This document shows positions 35,426-44,899 of a stretch of DNA of 64,000 bases, one piece after another. This DNA is from Symbiodinium natans. Taxonomy: Eukaryota; Sar; Dinophyceae; Suessiales; Symbiodiniaceae. The notes beneath the pieces were generated by a model, which was not told the origin of the DNA, made no database searches, and saw only the letters and a program-made list of their open reading frames with translations. Both the position numbers and the translations under genes were made by a program. The first letter of the stretch is position 1. Every line of letters begins with the position of its first letter. Location of the stretch: assembly GCA_905221605.1 (NCBI GenBank), contig CAJNDS010001713.1:322501-386500 (forward strand), read 5' to 3'.

Positions 35426-35805
35426 AACGGCCGCACGCTCTCAGACTACAACGCCGAGAAAGCGTCGACGCTCCACCTGGTGCTGGGCCTGTGCAGTTGC
35501 ATGCAGTTCTTCGTGAAAGTGCTGACCGGCCACCATCACCTTGGATTTTGAAGCTACTGCGATTGACAACGTGAGGGCGGCGTTCCAGGGACGTCCCACC
35601 CGATCAGCAGCGGCCCATCTTCACGGGCAAACGGTTGCAAGACGGCTATGTGCTCTCAGACTACAATGCCCAAAACGAGTCGATGCTCCACCTGGTGCAC
35701 GCATGCGTGGTTGTGTGCGTGTCTTTCGTGCGGATGCAGACTGCCGCGTCCAGAAGGAGTCGATGCTCCACCATGGTGGCATGCAGCTCGTGAAGACGCT
35801 CTGAC
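35426..35805 (+). pseudogene. Polyubiquitin pseudogene (about two and a half units)
   Basis: The plus strand carries degraded ubiquitin repeats in shifting frames. First comes the end of one unit, [20 protein letters not shown], leading into [10 protein letters not shown], which stops at TGA (~35,549). The next unit starts [17 protein letters not shown], shifts by one base, then reads [19 protein letters not shown] and [16 protein letters not shown] last fragment reads [18 protein letters not shown] and then a stop. The order and spacing match head-to-tail ubiquitin units joined by Gly-Gly-Met. Stops, a frameshift, loss of the LRLRGG tail and internal deletions show it is not functional. No intron is evident, consistent with a processed copy. 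The intact parent gene is not in the window. Confidence 0.9.
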
Positions 35806-36149
35806 AAGTTCATCATATTGGGTGTTGAGGCCTCCACTTGTGACAATGTGAAGGCTACGAGCCAGAATTTGGTGAGCATCCCGCCTGTTCAGCACCGCCT
35901 CATCTGGTTTTCTCCGCTGGGAGCATCGAGTGAACTCCACAGTCATGTGGCTTTGATTTGCCATTCGGGTTGGAGAACTTATCTTTTCTAGAGGCGCGTC
36001 GTACTCGAACCAAAGCCTCAGGAAGACGAAGGAGTGTTAAGCCTGCTAAGCCTCCGCAGCAGAAGGAAAACAGCCTCTTGAGGATGGAAGGGATTTCGTG
36101 GTGGACATAAGCCAACTGTAAATCCATCTCCCTTGAGGGACTCCCCGCC

Positions 36150-36262
36150 CTAATAACCCTAAATAACCCTAAATAACCCCAAATAACCCTAAATAACCCT
36201 AAGTAACCCTAAGTAACCCTAATAACCCTAATGACCCTAAATAACCCCAAAATAACCCTAAT
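36150..36262. repeat. Degenerate telomere-type array (CCCTAAATAA)
   Basis: About eleven copies of a 10-bp unit ATAACCCTAA with variants; an extended form of the CCCTAAA repeat. The opposite orientation (TTTAGGG) follows at 36,421-36,508. Confidence 0.9.
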
Positions 36263-36420
36263 GACCCCCCTCCCCCTTTTGAGCCCTCCCCCCCCAAAAG
36301 GCCCCGGGGGCCTGAGGGAGTCCATGCCCATCGCTCGAAGCTTCACTTCCGTGTCGTTCGTGGCCCTGGCCGCCTCCGTGTCCATCGCCTCCACCACACT
36401 TGGAGAGCCCCTTTGAGGGC

Positions 36421-36508
36421 TTTTAGGGTTTTAGGGTTTAGGGTTTAGGGTTAGGGTTTAGGGTTTAGGGTTTAAGGCTTTTTTTGTTGAGGGTTGAGGG
36501 TTTAGGGG
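36421..36508. repeat. Interstitial telomere-type repeat (TTTAGGG)
   Basis: Seven or more TTTAGGG/TTAGGG units, then GAGGGTTGAGGGTTTAGGGG. Together with 36150-36262 it forms an inverted pair flanking a short C/G-rich unique block. Confidence 0.9.
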
Positions 36509-37183
36509 ATCCTTTAGGCCCTAGGTCTCTGGGCAAAGGAAACTAAGCTTTGTACATCTTCAACCCGAACCGAAGCCCCCCTGCTGTCACCGAAACACCA
36601 AGCCAAGCCACCTCGGCCACTTCCTGCAAAGTGGCTTTCAGCCTTGGCTGGGTCCGAGACGAGTCTTGTAGGCCCTATGCACCCAAAAATTCGCCCTACA
36701 CTTTTCATACTTGACAACCGCCAATAAAATCTTTCTAACGTATTCCGACATCGCCCACAGAAGCGACAGGTTAGAGAATGTGGACTGGCGATTACCTCAG
36801 AGTGGATCCTTCGCTCGTAGTCTGAGAATCATGTTGCTTTGACCTGCGTCAGCATCTTCTACACTCAACCCCAAAAAGAGCCACACCCCGCAGGATACAA
36901 CTGCCCCTCCACACTTCCAGGCAACCCTCCAATCCCCAACGCAGACGGAGCCCACGTGCAGGCCCCAGGTTCTCTTTTTTTGCAAAACAATGAGCCGCCG
37001 AATGCCACCAGAGAAGTGGCCCCCGTCTGTCTTGAGACCCTAACACTGCCGAGGGCTTCTTCATTCTTCGGGCTGAGGGTTGGGGGGTTGTTTGTGTGCC
37101 TTTGGGTTCGGGGCTTGACAACACTAGGGAGCCAGGAAAACTCCAACGATGTGATGCAGATCCCCTTGTGGAGTCCACGGCAG

Positions 37184-38690
37184 TCAGATCCTGGACTCGC
37201 GAGCAGCCTCAGAAATGATCTCGCCGATGATCCTCACCACAGCATCCGCAGACTCCTCTGTCGGCAAGGAAGCATCGCTCAGCAGATTCCAGGTCTTCTG
37301 ATCCACACCTTTGGGGAGCTCGGATGCGAGCAGGGCTTGAGAAAAGTGGGGGGGCGGGGTTGGGGGGGGCTTTTGTGGGATGACCAAAGCTCCAAAATTG
37401 GACAAATTGGACCTAGCGCAGCGCACCTGGGGGCTTGGGGAGGCCGTCGGGGAAGCTGCCGTAGATGGTATTCGAGGCCCCGCCGCTGCGCTTCACGGCC
37501 AAGACCGGCACCCCGTGGGTCAGGGCGAGCTTCCTTCCAGAGGAATCGAAAGTCTTAAGTACCAAAATGCCTCCAACTCTGTGAGGTGGGCCACAGAGCC
37601 CCTTAGGCGGGGTCACCCTTTCAAAACCCAGCCCATCGAGAAACCCTCAAACCAAGTCTGCCGAGGTGCATCTCGTCCAAGGTCCCTGGGCCGCCCTCCA
37701 CCTGGGCTTTTGAGGAGTCCGGCTCATGGAGCATATAGGGCATCTTGTTTGGGGCGCGCGGGCACATGACATCCGACTCAGTCCGACTCCCTGAGCTGGA
37801 GCCAAGCCACCGCGATGCAGGCGTTGCAGCTCTGTGCGAAGATCTCGCGCCGCTCCTCGCTGTCGTTTCCAGCGCCTGGCTTAATGTTGACGATCTCAGC
37901 ATATCTCGGCATGCTTCGAACGCAGCAGGGTTGAGGACTTTTCGGGGCTGGCGGACTGTGACTTTGCGGGGAATCCTTCCTTCTACTCTAAAAGTGTAAT
38001 TTCATTCGCGGCAGACGACGGAGCAAAACCTCATGAGAACTAACACCAATTCCCAGGCCCTCCCAAGCCCCACATGCCCCAGCCTGACACTTCAAGCCCC
38101 GGAGCCTGCACCACCCCCAGAAAAGCCACGAAAACTCAGTCATAGAGCCCAACAGACCGCGCCTACGACAACACCGAAGTCGAAGTGCACTACGCGGCCA
38201 ACAGGGAAGAGGTGGAAGACACTGTGATCCCTCTTCACCTCTGAGACAGGGCACAGGTTCAGGGAGACCCGGCTTTCGGGAAGCGAAGTGCCACAGCCCA
38301 AAAACATACAAAAGTCTCCAAACCCTGAGCCCTATAAAGGGTTATATAACCACAGTTTCAAGGGTTAACCATAGTTTCTCTTCATATATCCTCTTCCAAA
38401 TCAAGCCGCTGCGTCAAAGAACGGACGGGCCACAGCCTCGTGGACCACGGCATTGCCGCCGGTGAGCAGGACGCACTGACTTCCTACCTCGCACGGTGCG
38501 GCTGTGGCGGTTCCTTTCGCTCCTGGGGTTTAAGGAGGTTCTGCCGTTCTTCAGTGGTACCACCTTAGGGGCATCTAGTGTTTCTGCAAGGGCGTGCCTC
38601 CTGCGCGAGCTTCTGGCCGATTGCGGCACAAAGGGATGCACTGGTGGCATCGTGGAACTCCGTGCTCCCGAAGATTCCGATCCGAAACAT
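37184..38690 (-). CDS. LOG / lysine-decarboxylase-like Rossmann protein, complete 7-exon gene
   Basis: Exons: 38690-38598, 38475-38407, 38238-38163, 37875-37814, 37701-37653, 37576-37427 and 37335-37184, giving 216 codons plus TGA. All six junctions are in phase. Donors are GC, GC, GC, GC, GT, GT; acceptors are AG. The protein begins MFRIGIFGSTEFHDATSA (nucleotide-binding strand and turn), has VLLTGGNAVVHEAVA (the conserved LLTGG...EA of the family), then the signature R-R-E-I-F...C-I-V-E-G-G-P-G-T-L-D-E. That aligns with the catalytic R...PGGxGTxxE motif of LOG proteins (cytokinin riboside monophosphate phosphoribohydrolases) and with the related TIGR00725 / molybdenum-cofactor-carrier-like group. 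The length suits the family. The first residue of PGGxGT is Glu here. Substrate is undetermined: nucleotide-monophosphate hydrolysis is known for LOGs, but sequence alone cannot choose. The ATG at 38690 is the natural start; AT-rich sequence lies upstream. Confidence 0.85.
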
Positions 38691-38699
38691 GTCCTCGGA

Positions 38700-38850
38700 T
38701 TTAGCAAATTTAGCTAATAAAGTAGATCTAGCAGATAAAGTATATATAGAGCACATGTATATATATATATATATACAATATATCTAGTAGATATACTATA
38801 TAGTATATGCATATGTGCGGGTGTATCTATGTATATATGCACAGAGTGTA
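38700..38850. other. AT-rich tract between two minus-strand genes
   Basis: A (TA)n-rich run at about 38,740-38,815 in the otherwise GC-rich window. It lies just upstream of the LOG-like start codon and downstream of the next gene's stop, so it could hold a promoter, polyadenylation or trans-splice acceptor region. A further AT-rich (ATACAT)-like run is at 39,090-39,175. Confidence 0.5.
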
Positions 38851-38896
38851 TGAGCTGTTCGTATCTTTTGGGATTCGGGGGCCACAAATCCAGACA

Positions 38897-38994
38897 TCAA
38901 TCGTTCCACGGTGGCCAGGTGTCTTGTGGCAGCTGCTTCATGACCGCCTCGTAGCTGCCCTTTTTGGGGCCGGAGGCCATGGCATTGCCCATGG
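38897..38994 (-). CDS. Terminal exon of the large modular gene
   Basis: After GCGAAG| the frame reads MGNAMASGPKKGSYEAVMK then QLPQDTWPPWND and stops at TGA (38,899-38,897). Codon bias is very strong. It is the last coding exon upstream of the LOG-like gene and probably closes the Ala/Ser/Thr-rich exon series to its right, though the join to the nearest exon (39397-39371) is not in phase, so at least one exon between is unresolved. Confidence 0.55.
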
Positions 38995-39370
38995 CTTCGC
39001 AATCCCGCACAGGGAGTCTACCACAACGACGTTTCAGCGCCAGGGGCGGCCGGGCATCCGTTGATGTACACACAAATGCACAAATCGACATTGTCATGTG
39101 TGTGTGTCTATACACATACATATACATAGACATATACATAGACACATACATACGCACGTACATACATACAAACGGTGTTTGTGCGTAGCTATATATGTAC
39201 ATACTGAGATTTCAAAGGCACCAATATGCTGGAGCCAAAGCCAAGTGCCAGATCTTGTTTCTCGGGCTGACTCCGAATGCTCAGGCCGCAGACCCCAAAG
39301 TTGCTGGCACCCAGAAAACGCCCTGAAAACGCCATGAAAACGCCGTGAAAACGCAGCAAGGCTACTCGAC

Positions 39371-42300
39371 CTGCACGCCGGTGGCCAGGTACTCCTCCTT
39401 CGGTTGGTGCAAATTGGGGCCGTCCACGGCTTCGATTCAAAGCCCTCGATGCCAAAGTCCAGCACTACAACACTCAGAGCATCAGGGCCCATACTGCCTA
39501 CGGACGTCGAGCATCATTTTTGACCGTCCGAGGGTTCAGGGGTTTGGGGTCCTTGTGTAGGAATGTTGCGACAGGGCTGTGTAGGAAGAAAGGTACACTT
39601 GGGTCATGCAGGTGTAGGGTTTCAGGGTGTAGGGTTTCTACACCCTGAACCCAAATCACTCTCATGGATGCGAACACTTTCAAACAGTTTGGCGAACCCA
39701 CACCTTCCCTGCATCTCATCGGGCTTAGGGCTTAGGGTTGTGGAATGTTGTGACGGATGCAAGAATGGTAGGAAGCCTCTGGCACCGAGTTGGCTTCGAT
39801 GGCCACCTGTACAGTGGTCTTGTTGGGAACACCTGAGCTCCAGAGCCACCGAAGGATTCGGACAAGGATTGTGGGTCAAGGGGCTTACGCCTGGCCAGGG
39901 ATCGATATGTCCTTAGGTGACGATGCTACTGCTCTTGTCTGGCATTGTTTCCAAAACAAGCCCCCCGCCCCACATTTGGGCCTAGACCGGACTGAAACCC
40001 ACAATCACTGTGAATAGGACCCTGAGGTCTTCCCTCCGAAAAAGCACAGTGATCAGATGACGCACGCGTTCGTCATTGTGTACCCCAGTCCCTGGGAAAC
40101 ATAAAGCCCTGACCCGGATGAACGTTGCCAGCAAGGCACTGCTGGCATCTCCACCCTGACGAGCCGTGATTTCTTGGGCTCTGGTCGTTTGGGACTTGTG
40201 AGCATCCTTAAAACCGGTGTTCAAAATCCCTGAAGGCCAGAAGATCTCTCCCGCAGGACTTGGAACACTGAGAAGCAAATGGTGGCAATTTGGAGGAATG
40301 CGTTGAGAACTGCGCGAACCCCGAAACGTGATCGAAGCTTCAGTGGGAAACTTCAGCCCTAAGGGGCTCCGTGGCAAGAGGGCGTGTGCCTCCGACCCGT
40401 TGAAGATGGCCTTCGCAGCCGCCGCGGCCGCCGCTTCCACCTCACTAGACGTTCCCGTCCTTCCTACGGAACCTGGACCTTGAGAAAGGCCCTCATCGGA
40501 AGCACGCTACAGCACCCTTGCACCATCATGTGCTGCATCCAGCACCTTGAAGGGACCTTGCACCATCATGGGACCTATGCCACGTCTCAGGTCCTGCCAA
40601 ATCCTGCCAACATGTACCCACCCCCTAGACTATTTTAGATGCTCACCGAGGCACATCTCCAACGATCACGTCTGCGACACCCTCGCTTGGCTTTGCAGTT
40701 GTGACGTTAGCCACGGCATCGGCGACCGCGGAGGCCACCTTAACAGCCTCCTTCGCCTGGGGCGTGTGAAGGACTCGGAACTCCCGATTCTTCCGAGTCA
40801 GAAACGACTGCCAATCTGTATATCTGGGACCGAAGACGGTGGCTCCAAAAGTTCACCTCGGCCTTTGGCCGAGAGGCATGTGGAACAAGCAGACACAGGA
40901 TCCAAGAACTTGTGGCTCACCCCCCCTCCCTGTAGGCGGGAAGTCCAGCCAGGAGATAGCCCCTCCTCCTAAGCGCCTGGCGCGTCCTTGGAAAGGGTCT
41001 GGACCCCTTCGCACCCCGCGCCCCCACCACATGACTTTGGCTTTCCTCTGCGACGCGCACGCCACACCCCGCGTCGGACCGGCCCACCTGCAGGAGGCGG
41101 CGCACGCGGTGGAGCGTAAGGGTTTTGCCATGCAAAGGAGATTGAGGCCTGGAGCTACTTGTCCGAGACAAGCATCTTGGCAACCCTCGAAAACCAACTC
41201 GGGGCGTGTGGGCTTGACGTGACTTTGGGCTTCAAGGTTGGCGTGAGCTCTGGTCTACGAGCCAACAGGGAATCCCTGCAGTGAGCGAGATGGACAGATG
41301 GACATTGACCCTGAACGCCCGAGGCCATGAGGCACTGAAAACATCTGAAAACTGCCCAGGGGCGGCATCCACCACAGCGGCGGTTTCATTGGATTCGTCA
41401 GTTGCGCCCTTACCCTGCATACCTCCCATGAAAGTGCTCTGGGCTCACATCTCGCACTGGCTTTGAGGCTAGGCTGGCTTGGGAGCGTCAGGGCTGAGGG
41501 CTGAGCGGGACTCACATGGCCCTTTGGGGTCTTGGGCGGACTTCTTGAAATCCCCGTGAGGCCTACAACTACAAACTGGTAGATCCTCGGCTATGCAAAC
41601 CCTCCCAACCACAATGCCGCCCAATGCCTTGACCCACAATGGCCGCCGCCGCTGCTGCTGCTGCAGCTTTGGCTGCGCTTGCAACCTTTGGGAGGGCTTA
41701 AGCGGCTCTTGACAGCTAGTTTCGTCTTTGCAAGGACATGGTTCTGGCAGTTGCTTGCGGGGCTCTTGGAGCGCACACACAATCCGACAAAGAGGGCCGA
41801 AGTGTGGATTTCCACTTGGCCATTTGAACCTGAGAAGAAAAAAACGCCAATTGCTGGTCCCTAGAATTGCTCTCGTTATTGCATGCATGTTTGGACCTAA
41901 CTGAAGGGATGCGTCCCAGTTGGCGAACCTCGTTGTCTGGTGTCGTCGCGTTATGCTTCAAAACCCTGAGCCAAGTGGTGCCGTTTCTTGAAGGCTTGGA
42001 TGCATACAAGACTGAAACCTGCAAGACCTTGTCGGTTGCTTTACTCCTCGCGCGCAGCACTTTGCAGACAGGTGTTTCTGACAGGGGGGCATCATCTGTG
42101 GATTCAAGCCCGACCGACCCGAAAATCTCCTTAAAACACCAGCGATGCCCTGGCCGAGCGCCAAGCCTTGTGCCGTGCTTCTGTTGTGGGCCAGTACCCC
42201 CAGATAAGCAAGCGACATTCAATAGCTTTCGATCGGGCGCCCTTCCAGGGGGGGGGGGGGAGCTAAACCCGGAGGTTCGTCTGCCGCCAAGCCACGGCCT

Positions 42301-43039
42301 CAGCGGCTGAGGCCGTGGAGTTGGCCACCTCGGAAGCATTGCCCGAGCTCACGCCGTCCCAGATGGCCTGATCGGATGTTGCATGGGGCTCTTGCCCTAA
42401 AGTACCTGCGAAACAGCAAACCCAAAAACCTGCCCTCAGCTGCAAAACACCCCCAATGGCCTAAGCCTCAGCCTCTCAGCTGCATCTTTCAATTCAAAAA
42501 ACAACGAGGTGACAAATTCGGGCTCCACCGCTGAGTCCCCCTAATCTCCTGACTCCTGACACGTACACGCCTTGGACTTGCGGTTTTTCAGAAAGAGAAG
42601 AGTTCGCGAAGCCGGGCCTGGCTAGCTGCCTCGGCAGCCTTGACGGCCTGGCCTGCCTACGGGGCTGAGAATTGGTGTGGGCATTGTATCTTCGTTTTTG
42701 GGCTTTGCTTTCAGCTCACATCTTGAGGGGCTTGTAGCTCAGGGCTAGGCTGAAGCTGCAAGAGCGTAGGTTTGGGGTTGAAGACTGAAACACCTGACGC
42801 CCGGAACCATCAAGACCCAGGACACAACGGATCCGTAGAGCCTCCCCGGAGTCCTACTGCCCAGATGGGGGCCTTCTAAGGAAATCCTACGATTTGCGGG
42901 TGTATCTTGGGGGCCCCTAAATCTCGAAAAACACCCAAAAAAACCCAAAAACAACCTAGACTTGCTCAGGAGAAAAGATCAGCCCCGCGGCGGCGGACAC
43001 GTCCTCGGCTGCGGAGTTCGCTGAGGTGCTGCCGGAGAC
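39371..43039 (-). CDS. Modular Ala/Ser-rich exon series (3' part of the large gene)
   Basis: Short minus-strand exons in order: 43039-42984 (VSGSTSANSAAEDVSAAA), 42647-42618 (AVKAAEAASQ), 42367-42293 (AIWDGVSSGNASEVANSTAS then AAEAV), 41685-41638 (VASAAKA followed by Ala run), 41414-41356 (GKGATDESNETAAVVDAAP), 40756-40706 (AKEAVKVASAVADAVAN), 40440-40397 (VE, seven Ala, KAIFN), 40155-40114 (GGDASSALLATFIR), 39832-39807 (VPNKTTVQ, weak) and 39397-39371 (EEYLATGVQ). Acceptors are AG; donors are a mix of GT and GC. Most start directly with Ala, Val or Lys-Ala after the AG, and many carry N-X-S/T sequons (NAS, NST, NET, NGS). The shared build suggests descent by exon duplication. I infer a secreted, glycosylated, helix-rich repeat protein. 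No family is known to me, and some borders are provisional. Confidence 0.5.
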
Positions 43040-43059
43040 CTGGCTTTGGGCTTCTGATG

Positions 43060-43165
43060 ATGATTACTACTATTGTTATTATGATCACTACTATTATTAT
43101 CATTATGATTCTTATTATTGTGGTTATTATGATTATTTTATTCTTGTTATTTTTCTTATCCTTAT
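43060..43165. repeat. AT-rich imperfect triplet repeat
   Basis: A run of ATT/ATG/ACT-type triplets (TTATTATGATTATT-like) on the plus strand, between module exons. Confidence 0.85.
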
Positions 43166-43575
43166 TGAGGGCTTCTTGCCAATTTATGGCCTTTGGCGTC
43201 TTTGAGGCCTTTGGGCTCGAGGCTCCCTTGTGTGGCTGCGGGCCTTAAAGCAGGCTTTAGGGCCTTTGACAACCCACAGGCTTTCCATGGATCGGGTGGG
43301 GCAGAAAGTGGCCTCGGGTAAGATCGCCAACTAGAAGTCAATCCCGAGCCATTCAAGTTAAGGCTTTGGGGAGTTTTTCCGTGGCTTCTGGGATTGAAGA
43401 GCAGGCTGCTTCCTTGAGATCTCAGGGATACTGGTGAAAGCTGGGGGAAGCCCCACAAACCCGAGCCCTTGGTTTCGGGTGTGCAAGATTTGGGTTCAGG
43501 GCTTCGGTTGCCACCCTAGGCAGCTAATTAGACTCAATTTTTGCCGGATGAATGAAAGTTCACAGTTTCAACATG

Positions 43576-43959
43576 TCACGTCTGTGCTCCAGCAATGCAA
43601 GAGGCTGCCACGCAAAACGACTGCGTCCAAGGGGCCACTGTCGTTGTGGCCTCCTGTATGATGATCTCAATGGTCGTTGTGGTGCTTGTTGTGGTGCTGG
43701 TCGTGGTGCTCTTTGCGCTGCTTGTTGCGGTGCTTGCCATGGTGCTCGTTGTAGTGCTTGCGGTTGTGGTGGTGCTGCTTGTCGTGGCAGCTGCGGTGGT
43801 GGCTGTGGTAGTGGCTGTGGTAGTGGCAGCGGTGGCCTCAGAACCAACACTGTCCAATGCAGGCCCCGGTCCGAGAATGTCGAAAGACAATACTATCCTG
43901 GACTGTCCAAACCAATGATGGAAACCAAACTCCGATCTTCTAGCTTCTACTGGCGGCAT
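43576..43959 (-). CDS. Thr-rich open frame, candidate mucin-like coding segment
   Basis: A 127-codon minus-strand open frame dominated by Thr with Ala/Ser (TTTATTTATTAAATTSSTTT, STATSSAKSTTTSTTT) and ending FCVAASCIAGAQT. The triplet-rich DNA at 43,660-43,835 makes all frames look repetitive (Val or Cys/Gly on the plus strand), so repeat alone could explain it. The minus-strand Thr frame agrees in composition with the Thr-rich exon cassettes upstream at 44.9-48.1 kb, which supports coding. Real exon borders cannot be set. Confidence 0.35.
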   Translation of the reverse strand: MPPVEARRSEFGFHHWFGQSRIVLSFDILGPGPALDSVGSEATAATTTATTTATTAAATTSSTTTTASTTTSTMASTATSSAKSTTTSTTTSTTTTIEIIIQEATTTVAPWTQSFCVAASCIAGAQT

Positions 43960-44135
43960 GTGGCAACCTGGCCCGAAGCTGACCTATGGCTTCCAGTGTC
44001 CAAAAGGCGACAGGCTTGGGCGCGCTGGCGACCACAAATCTTGTGCTGGTGGTTGCTGTTGTGGTTGCAGAAACCTTGGATGAAGCGTTGAAAGCGATTT
44101 GTCAGGTCAAGGCATTGTCTGCTGGCACGTCCCTG

Positions 44136-44592
44136 CTAGGAATTTAAATAGCGTTCTTGAACACAGGTTGTGGAACCAGTAGTGGTAGTAGTGGTAGTAG
44201 TGGTAGTAGTGGTAGTAGTGGTAATAGTGGTAGTAGTGGTAGTAGTGGTAGTAGTGGTAGTAGTGGTAGTAGTGGTAGTAGTGGTAGTAGTGGTAGTAGT
44301 GGTAGTAGTGGTAGTAGTGGTAGTAGTGGAAGTAGTAGTGGTAGTAGTGGTAGTAGTGGTAGTAGTGGTAGTAGTGGTAGTAGTGGTAGTAGTGGTAGTA
44401 GTGGTAGTAGTGGTAGTAGTGGTAGTAGTGGTAGTAGTGGTAGTAGTGGTAGCAGTGGTAGCAGTGGTAGCAGTGGTAGCAGTGGTAGCAGTGGTAGCAG
44501 TGGTAGCAGTGGTAGCAGTGGTAGCAGTGGTAGCAGTGGTAGCAGTGGTAGCAGTGGTAGCAGTGGTAGCAGTGGTAGCAGTGGTAGCAGTG

Positions 44593-44644
<52 letters not shown>

Positions 44645-44739
44645 CAGTAGTAGTAGTAGTAGTACTAGTACTAGTACTAGTACTAGTACTAGTACTAGTA
44701 CTAGTACTAGTACTAGTACTAGTACTAGTACTAGTAGTC

Positions 44740-44783
<44 letters not shown>

Positions 44784-44873
44784 CGTCGTCGTCGTCGTCG
44801 TCGTAGTAGTAATAACAATAGTAGTAACAGTAGTAGTGGTGTGAAACCTCTGCCTCACATCAACATTCTTCAA
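44136..44873 (-). CDS. Poly-threonine open frame across a triplet array (uncertain)
   Basis: A 245-codon minus-strand frame that is almost entirely Thr with blocks of Ser-Thr and Ala-Thr, starting MKNVDVRQRFHTTTTVTT and ending TTTTGSTTCVQERYLNS. The array is open in several frames because the repeat unit lacks stops in them, so openness is not evidence. What favours coding is position: Thr-rich candidate exons lie on both sides, on the same strand. If translated it would be a mucin-like, O-glycosylation-prone block. Confidence 0.25.
44176..44845. repeat. Composite triplet microsatellite, 670 bp
   Basis: Successive homogeneous blocks on the plus strand: (AGTGGT)n with AGT/GGT variants to about 44,450, (AGCAGTGGT)n to about 44,590, (AGT)n, (ACTAGT)n at 44,663-44,735, (AGT)n again, then (CGT)n and degenerate triplets. 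The triplet register is kept throughout. Confidence 0.95.
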
Positions 44874-44899
44874 AAGTCCAAAAGGCAGGGGTCATCGTA

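Noticed and set aside
36839..37558. 239-codon plus-strand open frame
   Set aside because: It is the antisense shadow of the last LOG-like exons and their introns. The minus strand gives an in-phase, family-matching product; this frame has no domain.
38150..38225. Plus-strand segment reading AYDNTEVEVHYAANREE with apparent splice signals
   Set aside because: It looks coding on its own, but the minus strand (VFHLFPVGRVVHFDFG) joins in phase with exons on both sides of the LOG-like gene and fills a required part of that protein.
43552..44091. 179-codon plus-strand Cys/Gly/Ala-rich frame resembling a Cys-rich protein
   Set aside because: It arises from GTG/GCT triplet repeats. The minus-strand Thr/Ala frame agrees better with neighbouring exons.
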